NCBI RefSeq assembly: GCF_000423105.1 | Contig: NZ_AUHI01000009.1 | Coordinates: forward strand, 1-64,000 | Origin: Halalkalibacillus halophilus DSM 18494 | GTDB lineage: Bacteria; Bacillota; Bacilli; Bacillales; Alkalibacillaceae | Length of the DNA: 64,000 nucleotides | Direction of reading: 5' to 3' | Notes under the pieces: model-generated | What the model was told of the DNA's origin: nothing | The model's database searches: none | What the model saw: only the letters and a program-made list of their open reading frames with translations | Shown here: positions 9,720 through 18,966 of the stretch, one piece after another | How positions within the stretch are numbered: position 1 is the first letter of the stretch | Layout: every line of letters begins with the position of its first letter | Position numbers and translations under genes: made by a program

Positions 9720-11096
9720 ATGGCTAAACAAACTGCACCAGTAGAGAAAAATGAATTTATAGACGTTACCTTTTCTGATTTGACTCATGAAGGGGATGGA
9801 GTAGCAAAGCTTGATGGCTATCCAATTTTTGTTCCATATGGTCTGCCTGGTGAGAAAGCAAATGTGAAAATAATTAAAGTGAAGAAGAATTTTGCGTTCG
9901 GCAAATTAATTGACGTGCTTGAAGCTAGTGAAGAGCGAGTAGAACCCCCATGTGAAGTCTTTTATCAATGTGGAGGGTGTCAGATCCAACATATGAGCTA
10001 CCAACTTCAGTTGAATATGAAGCAAAAGCAAGTACAAGATGTCATGCGGAAAATTGCTCACTTACCTGACGTTCCTGTCCATCCAACGATTGGAATGGAC
10101 AACCCATGGAATTATCGCAACAAGGCTCAGATTCCTGTCGGGAAACAAAATGGGAAAGTTGTCACGGGCTTTTATCAAAAACGGAGTCACCAGATTATCG
10201 ATTTGGAACAATGTCCAGTTCAGACAGATATAAACGATCTCATTATTCGAGAGATGAAAGGGATTATCGAGGAACTAGGCATCGAACCTTATGATGAACA
10301 CCATCACAAAGGCGAAATCAGGCACATCGTAGTGCGTTCTGGTCATCATACCGACGATGTGCAGGTAGTCGTGGTCAGTCGCACGAAAGGCCTAACGAAA
10401 GAAAAGCAATTAGTCGAAAAGATCCGTGCGATCAGCCCTCAAATTAAAAGCATTATCCATAATCACAATCCAAAGCAGACAAACGTGATTCAAGGTCGAG
10501 ATAGCAGAACCCTGTTCGGGGATGCGGAAATTACTGATTATGTGGAAGACCTGTCGTTTTCAATCTCGTCCCAGTCATTTTACCAAGTGAACCCGGAGCA
10601 AACGGAAAAACTTTACCAGCAAGCGTTGAAGTTTGCTGAATTAAGCGGAAAAGAAACTGTAATCGACGCTTATTGTGGAATCGGCAGCATCTCACTCTTC
10701 CTAGCCAAACATGCGAAGAAAGTCTATGGCGTAGAAGTTGTACCCCAGGCTGTTGATAATGCTAAGGATAACGCTAAACGCAATCATATCGATAATGCCG
10801 AATTCTACGTCGGAGAAGCGGAAAAAGTAATGCCGTGGTGGAAATCGCAAGGTCTCAATCCGGATGTCATTGTAGTCGACCCACCACGTAAAGGCTGCGA
10901 TGAAGACTTACTTCAAGCGATGATCGACATGAACCCAGAGCGAATTGTCTATGTTTCTTGTAACCCTTCTACGTTGGCGCGCGATCTTAAATACTTGGAT
11001 GAAGGCGGTTATGAAGCAAAGCAGATTCAACCTGTTGATATGTTTCCACAGAGTAATCATGTGGAGAGCGTTACGGAGGTTGTTCGGAAACATTAG
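9720..11096 (+). CDS. rlmCD: 23S rRNA (uracil-5-)-methyltransferase, RlmCD type
   Basis: SAM-dependent RNA m5U methyltransferase; the B. subtilis homologue methylates U747 and U1939 of 23S rRNA. An N-terminal TRAM domain (about residues 8-66) is followed by the iron-sulfur cluster Cys set (C78, C84, C87 in PPCEVFYQCGGCQ, plus a later Cys in LEQCPVQ). The SAM motif (DAYCGIGSIS), VVDPPRKGCDE and catalytic Cys motif VSCNPSTLARD are all present. Length 458 aa. It has its own start region after the dagK terminator. Confidence 0.94.
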   Translation: MAKQTAPVEKNEFIDVTFSDLTHEGDGVAKLDGYPIFVPYGLPGEKANVKIIKVKKNFAFGKLIDVLEASEERVEPPCEVFYQCGGCQIQHMSYQLQLNMKQKQVQDVMRKIAHLPDVPVHPTIGMDNPWNYRNKAQIPVGKQNGKVVTGFYQKRSHQIIDLEQCPVQTDINDLIIREMKGIIEELGIEPYDEHHHKGEIRHIVVRSGHHTDDVQVVVVSRTKGLTKEKQLVEKIRAISPQIKSIIHNHNPKQTNVIQGRDSRTLFGDAEITDYVEDLSFSISSQSFYQVNPEQTEKLYQQALKFAELSGKETVIDAYCGIGSISLFLAKHAKKVYGVEVVPQAVDNAKDNAKRNHIDNAEFYVGEAEKVMPWWKSQGLNPDVIVVDPPRKGCDEDLLQAMIDMNPERIVYVSCNPSTLARDLKYLDEGGYEAKQIQPVDMFPQSNHVESVTEVVRKH

Positions 11097-11194
11097 AACA
11101 TCGAGAATTTTTGAAGTTTAATTAAGTTTTTTGAAAATTTATGAAATAATAGTGTTATAATTTACTAACAAGTCAAGAATTTGGTGGAGTCGAT

Positions 11195-11998
11195 ATGACA
11201 AATACAACTGAAGTGTCAAATGAAAGTCATTTTTTTGCAGTGTTGAAATCAGCAATGAACTTACCTGGTGTGAAAATTAATAGAAATGATTTCTTAAGAA
11301 AAGAATTATCGATCTATTATCCAAAAAGTGTAGTTAATTTGGCAATTGAAAAGAATCCAGCAGCTGCAGGAATCCCAAAAGAAAAAATAGAACAGATAGC
11401 AAAATCTTGTATAAATTATGAAACAAATAAAGTAACTTTCTTATCAGGGGCTGCAGGTATTCCAGGAGGTATTGCTCTAGCTGGAACAGTTCCTGCAGAC
11501 ACAGCACAATATTTTGCACATATAGTTCGTATCGTACAGAAACTTGTATATTTATTTGGATGGAAAGAATTATATAACGCTAATGAGGAATTTGATGATG
11601 AAACTACCAACCAACTAACACTTTTCTTAGGAGTGATGTTTGGTGTGAATTCAGCGAACGTTGCGGTCAGCAAGTTGGCTAAAGTTGCAGTAGTAAAAGT
11701 AGAAAAGGATATTGCAAAGCGAGCTCTTACAAAGGGCACAATTTATCCTATAGTTAAGAAAATTGCAGAGAGATTGGGCGTAAAAATGACTAAGGAAGTT
11801 TTCGCTAAATCAGTAGGTAAGGTAATACCTCTTATTGGAGGAGTTATATCAGGCGGTCTTACATACGCAACCTTTAAACCTTCAGCAATAAGGCTTAAAA
11901 ATTATTTAATACAACTACCTATTGCAGATGTGGAGTCTTATAAATCTGATCAAACAGATATAATAGATGCGGATTTTGTTGAAATTAATGAAGATTAA
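11195..11998 (+). CDS. EcsC family protein
   Basis: A 267-aa protein of the EcsC family, recognised from the core segment FLSGAAGIPGGIALAGTVP followed by ADTAQYFAHIVRIVQKLVYLFGW and a C-terminal glycine-rich helix (GKVIPLIGGVISGGLTYA). The hydrophobic glycine-rich helices suggest membrane association. The biochemical role of the family is unknown. Start ATG follows a GGTGGAG site, and a probable TATAAT -10 lies at about 11157. It is the last gene before the type I restriction system and is separated from it by a terminator, so it is probably not part of that system. Confidence 0.8.
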   Translation: MTNTTEVSNESHFFAVLKSAMNLPGVKINRNDFLRKELSIYYPKSVVNLAIEKNPAAAGIPKEKIEQIAKSCINYETNKVTFLSGAAGIPGGIALAGTVPADTAQYFAHIVRIVQKLVYLFGWKELYNANEEFDDETTNQLTLFLGVMFGVNSANVAVSKLAKVAVVKVEKDIAKRALTKGTIYPIVKKIAERLGVKMTKEVFAKSVGKVIPLIGGVISGGLTYATFKPSAIRLKNYLIQLPIADVESYKSDQTDIIDADFVEINED

Positions 11999-12352
11999 AA
12001 GGAGTGTAGAATAGCAGTAATTTGGTCATATGCTTTTAAACAAACAATTTTGCGATTGTAAAGAAGATTGACCAGCTTTGAAATGAATTTATTTAAACGC
12101 GCTTCGGGATAGCCCTGAAGCGTTTTTGTATGTACAAAGGTAAAAAAAGCGGTATCAGGTATTCCTTTTATGGCTATCACATTTAATCAAAAAAATGCAC
12201 AGATAATCGGTGTGAAATCTGATAAAATTAAAGTATAAGTTATTATTAATCAATTATTGTTGAATAAAGGTTTTTTATGGACAAAAAATCTGATAGTAAC
12301 TCTTGCTAGTTATAAAACTTAAAAAAGATATAGACATAGGAGCGATTAAGTA
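11999..12352. other. intergenic region ahead of the restriction operon
   Basis: A 354-bp stretch. It holds one imperfect hairpin with a T-run (12095-12127, listed separately) and then about 220 bp of A/T-rich sequence leading into hsdM. A clear ribosome binding site (AGGAG) precedes the hsdM ATG; I see no convincing consensus promoter, no coding region and no attachment-site repeat. Confidence 0.6.
12095..12127 (+). terminator. probable terminator after the EcsC-like gene
   Basis: Hairpin with arms GCTTCGGG (12101-12108) and CCCTGAAGC (12113-12121), one bulge, loop ATAG, then CGTTTTTG. Confidence 0.6.
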
Positions 12353-13948
12353 ATGGGAACAGAATTAAATCAAAAACTATTCAGTGCTGCGGATAACCTT
12401 CGCAGTAAAATGGATGCTTCAGAGTATAAGAACTATTTGTTGGGTTTAATCTTCTACAAGTATCTGTCTGATAAGCTATTGTTAAAGGTAGTTGAACTGG
12501 CGGATGAACCGATAGATACATATGATACACCCGAAAAACAAACAGAGCTCTATCAAGATTTGTTGACTGATGAAGATACTAAAGAAGACTTGATTGCGAC
12601 ATTGGTGGATACACTTGGTTATGATATTGAACCGGCGTATTTGTTTAACGTGCTTGCAAAACAAGCGAAGAAGAATGTCTTTCAGTTAAACGATTTGAAT
12701 AAAGCGTTTATCCAGCTTTCCACAAAGTATGACGCTTTCAGTGGTTTATTTGACGATGTAGATCTACAGTCTAAGAAACTCGGCTCAGACGATCAACAGC
12801 GTAATGTGACAGTGACGGATGTAGTAAAAAAGCTCAATGATGTTGACCTTATAGGCTATGAAGGTGATGTTATTGGGGATGCTTACGAATATTTAATTGG
12901 CCAGTTTGCATCTGAAGCCGGAAAAAAAGCAGGGGAGTTCTACACACCCCACATGGTTTCTGACATGATGTCACAGATAGTAGCGATTGGTCAGGAAGAT
13001 AAAAAGTGGTTCAGTGTATTTGACCCGACGATGGGTTCAGGGTCATTGATGCTGAATGTGCGGAATTACCTCAACCACCCAGATAAAGTGAAGTATCACG
13101 GCCAGGAATTAAATACAACAACCTTTAACTTGGCTAAGATGAACTTGATCTTGCATGGTGTGGATCCGGAAGAAATGAGGGTTCGTAATGGAGATACACT
13201 GAATAAGGATTGGCCAACGGATGAACCATACACATTTGATTCAGTTGTCATGAATCCACCTTATTCAGCGAAGTGGTCTGCCGATACTACATTCCTAGAT
13301 GATTCGCGTTTTAACCGTTACGGCAAACTCGCTCCGAAATCGAAGGCTGATTTTGCCTTTGTCTTACATGGTTATTACCACTTAAAAGAAACAGGTACGA
13401 TGGCAATTGTTCTCCCTCATGGAGTTCTATTCAGAGGGGCTGCAGAAAGTGTAATCCGTAAAAAGTTGTTGGAAGACGGTAGTATTTATGCAGTTATTGG
13501 TATGCCACCAAATTTATTCTTTGGAACATCGATTCCAACGACTGTTTTGATTTTGAAGAAGAACCGCAGTACGCGTGATGTATTATTTATCGATGCTAGT
13601 CGGGAATTTATCAAAGGTAAAAATCAGAATAAGTTAACAAAAGAGAATATAGAGAAGGTTGTTGATACTTACAATAAGCGTGAAAGTATCGATAAATACG
13701 CTCACCTTGCGACGTTTGATGAAATTAAAGAGAATGACTATAACTTAAATATCCCCAGATACGTTGATACGTTTGAAGAAGAAGAACCTGTGGATATGAA
13801 AGTTGTTGGTACTGAAATGAAAGAAATTCAACAGAGTAAAAAAGTGTTGCAAAAGAGTTTGTTTGAAGATATTTCTTCTATGAAATACAGCGAAGAAGAT
13901 GTTGCGTGGATTCAAGGGGCAATAGAGGTGTTTAATTATGAAAAATAG
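12353..13948 (+). CDS. hsdM: type I restriction-modification system, DNA methyltransferase (M) subunit
   Basis: N6-adenine methyltransferase subunit of a type I RM complex (M2S methylates, R2M2S cleaves). The N-terminal HsdM domain (about 8-150) is followed by the N6_Mtase core: GEFYTPHMVS, SAM motif FDPTMGSGS (residues 223-231) and catalytic NPPY (301-304). Length 531 aa is normal. A TAGGAG site precedes the ATG. The last 11 bases overlap the hsdS start, indicating coupled translation of M and S. The gene looks intact and of normal base composition for the region. Confidence 0.96.
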   Translation: MGTELNQKLFSAADNLRSKMDASEYKNYLLGLIFYKYLSDKLLLKVVELADEPIDTYDTPEKQTELYQDLLTDEDTKEDLIATLVDTLGYDIEPAYLFNVLAKQAKKNVFQLNDLNKAFIQLSTKYDAFSGLFDDVDLQSKKLGSDDQQRNVTVTDVVKKLNDVDLIGYEGDVIGDAYEYLIGQFASEAGKKAGEFYTPHMVSDMMSQIVAIGQEDKKWFSVFDPTMGSGSLMLNVRNYLNHPDKVKYHGQELNTTTFNLAKMNLILHGVDPEEMRVRNGDTLNKDWPTDEPYTFDSVVMNPPYSAKWSADTTFLDDSRFNRYGKLAPKSKADFAFVLHGYYHLKETGTMAIVLPHGVLFRGAAESVIRKKLLEDGSIYAVIGMPPNLFFGTSIPTTVLILKKNRSTRDVLFIDASREFIKGKNQNKLTKENIEKVVDTYNKRESIDKYAHLATFDEIKENDYNLNIPRYVDTFEEEEPVDMKVVGTEMKEIQQSKKVLQKSLFEDISSMKYSEEDVAWIQGAIEVFNYEK

Positions 13949-15197
13949 TAAAATACCAGTCATTCGATTTGTTGGTTATAAGGGGGATTGGGAACGTTCT
14001 AAATTAAGAGATCTAGTGGAAAAAGCTTATGGTGGAGCTTCAATAGGTCCAACTGATTACGTATCTACGGGTATAGCAACAGTTCCAAAAGGAGCTGTTA
14101 ATTCAAGTGGAATTGCTAACTTATCTGGTAGTAAGCATATTAATGAATATTTCTTTGAGAAGAACATCAGTTCAGCTGTCTATAATAATGACTTGGTAAC
14201 CGCCTTAAGAGACTTAGTTCCAAGTGCGCCGAATATGGGAAGAATAGTAAAGGTATATGGAAGAAAAGAAAAATATTTGATGCCTCAAGGAGTCTATAAG
14301 TTGACATTAAGACATGATACAAATGAAAATTTTTTGATTTCTTATTCGAACTCTGAAAAATTCCGGAAAATTATTTCTCAGAAAAAAAATGGTTCAACTC
14401 AGGTGCATTTAAGAACTTCTGAATATTTAGAGATTGAAGTCATAAGGCCTGAAAAGCAAGAACAACAAAAAATCGGTCAATTCTTCAAGCAACTCGACGA
14501 CCGAATCACCCTTCAACAACACCAAATCGAATTATTAAAAGAAAGCAAACAAGGATTTTTGCAGAAGATGTTTCCGAAAGATGGCGAACGTGTGCCTGAG
14601 GTTCGGTTTGGTGGGTTTCATGGGGAGTGGAATCCTGTGACATTAGGCTCTATAGTAGAAAGAATTACAAGAAAAAATAAAGACTTAGAATCTACTTTAC
14701 CCTTAACTATTTCAGCTCAATTTGGACTTATAGATCAAAATATCTTCTTTAATAAACAGGTAGCCAGTAAAGATATGAGTAATTATTTTCTAATTAAAAA
14801 AGGAGAATTTGCATACAACAAAAGTTATTCACAAGGATATCCGCTTGGTGTAATTAGAAGACTTGATTTACATGAAAAAGGTGCTTTGTCAACATTATAT
14901 ATAGCTTTTAAACCGGTAAACGTAAATTCAGATTTTCTATTATCTTATTACAACACTAATAAGTGGCATAGGGAAGTTATGAAACGTGCTTCGGAAGGGG
15001 CACGTAACCATGGATTACTAAACATATCACCAAAAGATTTTTTTGAAACAGAATTAAAGTTACCTAGTGAAATAGTGGAACAACAAAAAATAGGAGAATT
15101 CTTCAAAAAACTCGACGATACAATCGCTATTCACGAAAAAGAACTCGATCTATTAAAAGAAACCAAAAAAGGATTCCTACAAAAAATGTTCGTTTAG
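13938..15197 (+). CDS. hsdS: type I restriction-modification system, specificity (S) subunit
   Basis: DNA-recognition subunit with two target-recognition domains (about residues 10-175 and 225-375), each followed by a helical spacer: EQQKIGQFFKQLDD in the centre and EQQKIGEFFKKLDD at the C-terminus. The two halves thus repeat the same architecture. Length 419 aa is typical. It overlaps hsdM by 11 bases and stops 12 bases before the hsdR start. The near-identical spacer repeats at DNA level could allow target domain exchange. The bipartite target sequence cannot be predicted by eye. Confidence 0.95.
   Translation: MKNSKIPVIRFVGYKGDWERSKLRDLVEKAYGGASIGPTDYVSTGIATVPKGAVNSSGIANLSGSKHINEYFFEKNISSAVYNNDLVTALRDLVPSAPNMGRIVKVYGRKEKYLMPQGVYKLTLRHDTNENFLISYSNSEKFRKIISQKKNGSTQVHLRTSEYLEIEVIRPEKQEQQKIGQFFKQLDDRITLQQHQIELLKESKQGFLQKMFPKDGERVPEVRFGGFHGEWNPVTLGSIVERITRKNKDLESTLPLTISAQFGLIDQNIFFNKQVASKDMSNYFLIKKGEFAYNKSYSQGYPLGVIRRLDLHEKGALSTLYIAFKPVNVNSDFLLSYYNTNKWHREVMKRASEGARNHGLLNISPKDFFETELKLPSEIVEQQKIGEFFKKLDDTIAIHEKELDLLKETKKGFLQKMFV
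14459..15192 (+). repeat. pair of direct repeats encoding the HsdS helical spacers
   Basis: Two diverged direct copies of about 115 bp inside hsdS, at 14459-14573 and 15078-15192 (offset 619 bp). Both contain GAACAACAAAAAAT and AATTCTTCAA and both end with a segment encoding GFLQKMF. They encode the central and C-terminal conserved regions that set the distance between the two half-sites. Confidence 0.75.
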
Positions 15198-15209
15198 GAG
15201 GTGATACAT

Positions 15210-18200
15210 ATGCAAAATCTATCACATCGTTCGGAGGCTGAAATTGAGAACCATCTGATTGAGGTACTAGGAGAAGGCTATAACCAGTGGACGTTTCGTG
15301 ATGACCTAAAATCCGAAGCCGATCTTTGGAAAAACCTTCGGCAAAAGATCACACAGAATAATCTTTCTGAACTCGGTGACCATCTGTTAACAGATAAAGA
15401 GTTTGAGGCGATCAAGACAGAATTGCTTTTACGCACGCAAACGCCTTTTGATGCTGCCAAATGGTTAAAAGGGGAGAATGGTATTGCCCGGATTACGATT
15501 GAGCGTGAGAACAGTGACTTGGGCTTCGTTTCACTCATCCTTTACTCCAATCAGGATATTGGTGGCGGAATCTCTAGTTATGAAGTCGTCAATCAAATTG
15601 CGAAAAAGAGTGCTACAGGTGAAGGTAGAGATCGTCGTTTTGATGTGACGCTTCTTATCAACGGGCTCCCAATCGTGCAGATCGAACTAAAAAAAGTAAC
15701 GGCGAAAGACGGCGTCTATCAAGCCTTTAACCAAATTAAGAAATACTCTGAAGAAGGCGTGTTCCGAAACAATATTTTTTCCACTTTACAATTGTTCGTT
15801 GTCTCGAATGAACAGACTACAAGGTATTTCGCGAATGCCATGCCAAAGAATATGCACAAGAAATTCATGTTCAGTTGGCGAACGAAGGATAACAAGAAAG
15901 TGGAGAACCTTTACGAGTTTTGTAAACAGGCACTGAATATTCCGGATGCACATCGATTGATCGCTAACTATACGATTGTCAGTGAAGATCAGGACAACAA
16001 AACCCTGGTGGTGTTGCAGCCTTATCAAATTCACGCCATTGAAGCTTTATTTACTGCAGCCAATAAGCATCAGTCTGGTTATGTGTGGCACGCCACGGGA
16101 TCTGGGAAGACACTCACAAGTTTTGTTTCGACGAAACTGTTGGCTAAGAAGTCAGGTATCGACCGGACAATAATGCTTGTCGACCGGAAAGACTTGGACA
16201 ATCAGACGACCAATGAATTTACCAAGTTTGCTTCAGAATTTAATACTGGGATTTCTTCAGGAAACAGCCCTGCCAACAGTTTAATTGTCGGAACCGGTAG
16301 TTCTCAGGAGTTAAGTAAAACACTTCTTGCTGATGCGAACTCGAATGTCGTTATAGTCACGACTCGTCAGAAACTGGATGCAGCTTTAAAGCATGCAAAG
16401 ATGCAGGAAGAACAAAAGGGGTCGAATCGATATCAAAAACTGATGGGCCAGCATATTGTGTTCATCGTGGATGAATGTCACCGTGCATTGAGTGCCGAGA
16501 ATATGGAAGAGACCAAAGCTTTCTTTCCGAACTCTACATGGTTTGGCTTTACAGGAACTCCGATCTTTGAAGAGAACAAAAAACAGGCAAAAGGGAAACT
16601 GGCCAGAACGACCCATGATCAATATGGGGAAGTTCTTCACACCTATACGATCAAAAACGCATTGGAAGACGCCTCAGTCCTTGGTTTTCAAGTGGAGCAC
16701 GAAACGACCGTTGAACCTGTATCGTTGAATAATTTGATTTATAGTAAACTTCAGGATAATGAAAACTATAGCAATAGCTCAGCTGAATCTATTAACAAAG
16801 AAATTGATGAGATGTCCGGTATTGAGAAGGAAACGTATATCAACAAGAGCTTTTATGAACTGGATGGACATATTGATAAAGTCATCAAGAAAATTCTTCG
16901 TCCAGACAATGCGTATACCAAGTTTGATTTTAAGAATGGAAAGCCGACAAAATCAGCTATTCTCACAACTAGCTCCATTGATATGGCCAAGCGTTATTAC
17001 CATGCTATTAAAGCCATGACAAAAGAGGATAATTGGATGGATCAAGTATTCCCAGACCGACCAATTCGAGAAGGGCGTACTATGGATGACCCGGATTTCC
17101 CCCGTATTGCGATTACGTACTCTTTAGATGAGAATACGGAAAATGCCATGGAGCAACAGGAAGAAATGCAGGAGATTATCGATGATTATAACCGATACTA
17201 CCAAACTGCCTGGTCTCTACAAGATATTGAACGTTACAACGGCGATATTAACAACCGGTTGGCCAGAAAGCGTGCGGAATTTAAACAGCATGGGCGTCAG
17301 GTGGATTTAGTTATCGTTGTGGATCGTTTATTGACAGGCTTTGATGCCCCAACTATTCAAACATTATTTGTGGATCGGAATCTTGAATATGCTGGATTGA
17401 TCCAGGCATTCTCAAGAACGAATCGGACGTATCCAGATAAGACAAAAGGGCTTATTGTCACTTACCGTAAGCCATTTACGATGGAAGAGAATGTGGCAAA
17501 AGCAACCAAGCTGTATTCGGAAGTCAAAGAAGAATCCGGATTAATCTATCCAAGCTATGATTCTGCTAAGAAACGTTTCAAAAAGGCTCACAAACAATTC
17601 GTGCATATCGTTGAGAATGAGGGAGAAATTGATGAACAAGCGTCAATTGAAACCCGTGTAGACTATGTGAAAGCCTTCCAGGAGTTAAATAACGCGTACG
17701 AAGCTTTAGTCACTTATGATAGCTATAATAACGACATGTACACATCAGAAACCTTGCAACAACAGGTGGATGTCTTAAAAGAAGAAGTTGGAGTTTATGA
17801 AACAGTGAAAGGGTCGTTAGTAAAGGTTGCTAGTGAAGAGGATCCTGAGGAAGAACCTGACTTTTCTGAGTTAACCTTCTACAGTAATGACAAAGCTAAG
17901 CTATACGACATTGATTCAAGCTATATCGATCAGTTACTAGGAACCTATGAAGCTAATAATCCCGATGTACGTGACGAGATCGAAAAAGCTCTTCAGAAAT
18001 TAAATAAGGCTGAAACCGTAAAAGATGTCTATCGGGAGATTTTGAATGCTATTGATGAAGAGGAAATTGCGGATGAGGATGATATATTCGCAGTGAAACG
18101 CAGTTACTTTACGGGCAAAAAAGAAATAATTGTCGAAGGATTCAGTACGTACTGGTGTGTTTCAACTAATGAACTATATGCCTCAGCCGTTCAGTACATG

Positions 18201-18374
18201 ATCGGAATGGATTCGATTCCGAATATGAAGAGCATCATCGAAAGTAAAGATTATGAGACATTTAAGACCCAACACCCTGACGTAAAACCATTTCAGTATC
18301 CACAAATGATGAAGCGTGAGTGGCAAAAGGTACTGGATGAACAAATTGTACCGCTGGATGATGAGTTGAGGTAG
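15210..18374 (+). CDS. hsdR: type I restriction endonuclease, R (motor/nuclease) subunit
   Basis: ATP-dependent translocase and nuclease of the type I system. The N-terminal PD-(D/E)XK nuclease has Asp145 (FDVTLL) and Glu159-x-Lys161 (IVQIELKK). The SF2 motor has Walker A ATGSGKT (295-301), DECH box (421-424), FGFTGTP and motif VI QAFSRTNRTYPDK; a helical C-terminal HsdR assembly region follows. Length 1054 aa. A GTG at 15201 is in frame, but it overlaps the AGGAGG ribosome binding site, so the ATG at 15210 is used. No inactivating change is seen, so the RM system looks functional. Confidence 0.96.
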   Translation: MQNLSHRSEAEIENHLIEVLGEGYNQWTFRDDLKSEADLWKNLRQKITQNNLSELGDHLLTDKEFEAIKTELLLRTQTPFDAAKWLKGENGIARITIERENSDLGFVSLILYSNQDIGGGISSYEVVNQIAKKSATGEGRDRRFDVTLLINGLPIVQIELKKVTAKDGVYQAFNQIKKYSEEGVFRNNIFSTLQLFVVSNEQTTRYFANAMPKNMHKKFMFSWRTKDNKKVENLYEFCKQALNIPDAHRLIANYTIVSEDQDNKTLVVLQPYQIHAIEALFTAANKHQSGYVWHATGSGKTLTSFVSTKLLAKKSGIDRTIMLVDRKDLDNQTTNEFTKFASEFNTGISSGNSPANSLIVGTGSSQELSKTLLADANSNVVIVTTRQKLDAALKHAKMQEEQKGSNRYQKLMGQHIVFIVDECHRALSAENMEETKAFFPNSTWFGFTGTPIFEENKKQAKGKLARTTHDQYGEVLHTYTIKNALEDASVLGFQVEHETTVEPVSLNNLIYSKLQDNENYSNSSAESINKEIDEMSGIEKETYINKSFYELDGHIDKVIKKILRPDNAYTKFDFKNGKPTKSAILTTSSIDMAKRYYHAIKAMTKEDNWMDQVFPDRPIREGRTMDDPDFPRIAITYSLDENTENAMEQQEEMQEIIDDYNRYYQTAWSLQDIERYNGDINNRLARKRAEFKQHGRQVDLVIVVDRLLTGFDAPTIQTLFVDRNLEYAGLIQAFSRTNRTYPDKTKGLIVTYRKPFTMEENVAKATKLYSEVKEESGLIYPSYDSAKKRFKKAHKQFVHIVENEGEIDEQASIETRVDYVKAFQELNNAYEALVTYDSYNNDMYTSETLQQQVDVLKEEVGVYETVKGSLVKVASEEDPEEEPDFSELTFYSNDKAKLYDIDSSYIDQLLGTYEANNPDVRDEIEKALQKLNKAETVKDVYREILNAIDEEEIADEDDIFAVKRSYFTGKKEIIVEGFSTYWCVSTNELYASAVQYMIGMDSIPNMKSIIESKDYETFKTQHPDVKPFQYPQMMKREWQKVLDEQIVPLDDELR

Positions 18375-18436
18375 AAGCATTTAAACTAGCCGATTATAAA
18401 TAATTTTGAGGAAAAAGCGAATTATAGAATGATAGT

Positions 18437-18508
18437 AAAAAGCACCATACCCGTTGTTACTGAAGGGAAGATTTAACTTCAGTCAAACATGGGTAAGGTG
18501 CTTTTATT
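18437..18508. terminator. bidirectional terminator between hsdR and the convergent small gene
   Basis: Outer stem AAAAGCACC-ATACCC (from 18437) paired with GGGTA-AGGTGCTTTT (to about 18506), plus an inner ACTGAAG / CTTCAGT stem, giving a long branched hairpin flanked by A- and T-runs, so it can work on both strands. Confidence 0.75.
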
Positions 18509-18544
18509 AAGCTCTACAAGAATATGTGGTCTTTATATAGTAGT

Positions 18545-18844
18545 TTACTTCAATTTCTTATGAGCTATAATCTCAGAAACCACAAAAGCAAGGTCGTCAT
18601 TTCCATAGAGAGATAACACTTCAAGCACAGTTTCCGAATCAATATAATCTGACTCGTACCTTGACACGGTTAGTTCTAAGGCATCGGTCAGTTCTTTATT
18701 AACTTCCTGATATGGATAGGCTTCTTTATAAATAACTACAGGATCTAATTCATGATTGATGCACCATTGGGCGAATATCAAGATCATCATTCTTTCGCCT
18801 TCTTGGTAATTGCGAATAACTTCTTCTTCACGGCTCCGGTCCAT
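18545..18844 (-). CDS. hypothetical protein, 99 aa, acidic
   Basis: Not assigned to a named family. An acidic, soluble-looking 99-aa protein, mostly helical by eye (MDRSREEEVIRNYQEGERMM at the N-terminus), with no signal peptide or membrane segment. A strong GGAGGGAGAG ribosome binding site supports the ATG at 18844. It lies between the type I RM operon and recQ, on the minus strand, and shares the hairpin terminator with hsdR. Similar small acidic ORFs occur next to genes in Bacillaceae, but I cannot tie it to the restriction system. Confidence 0.65.
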   Translation of the reverse strand: MDRSREEEVIRNYQEGERMMILIFAQWCINHELDPVVIYKEAYPYQEVNKELTDALELTVSRYESDYIDSETVLEVLSLYGNDDLAFVVSEIIAHKKLK

Positions 18845-18926
18845 ATAGACTCTCCCTCCTCTAGTAGAACAAGAAAAACTCTTTTTATAAAGAAATATAG
18901 ATAGTTTTAAAAAATTAAATTCTATT

Positions 18927-18956
18927 AAAAAAGGAATCCGTTCATAGTTCCCTTTC
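18927..18956 (-). terminator. possible terminator of recQ
   Basis: On the minus strand, AAAGGGAA pairs with TTCCTTT across a 12-nt loop (one bulge), then continues into TTTTTT. Weak stem, but correctly placed after the recQ stop. Confidence 0.4.
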
Positions 18957-18966
18957 CTAATTATCT

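Noticed and set aside
12300..18400. Prophage or integrative element carrying the type I RM system
   Set aside because: No integrase, att-like direct repeats or phage genes flank it; an ordinary chromosomal island is enough to explain it.
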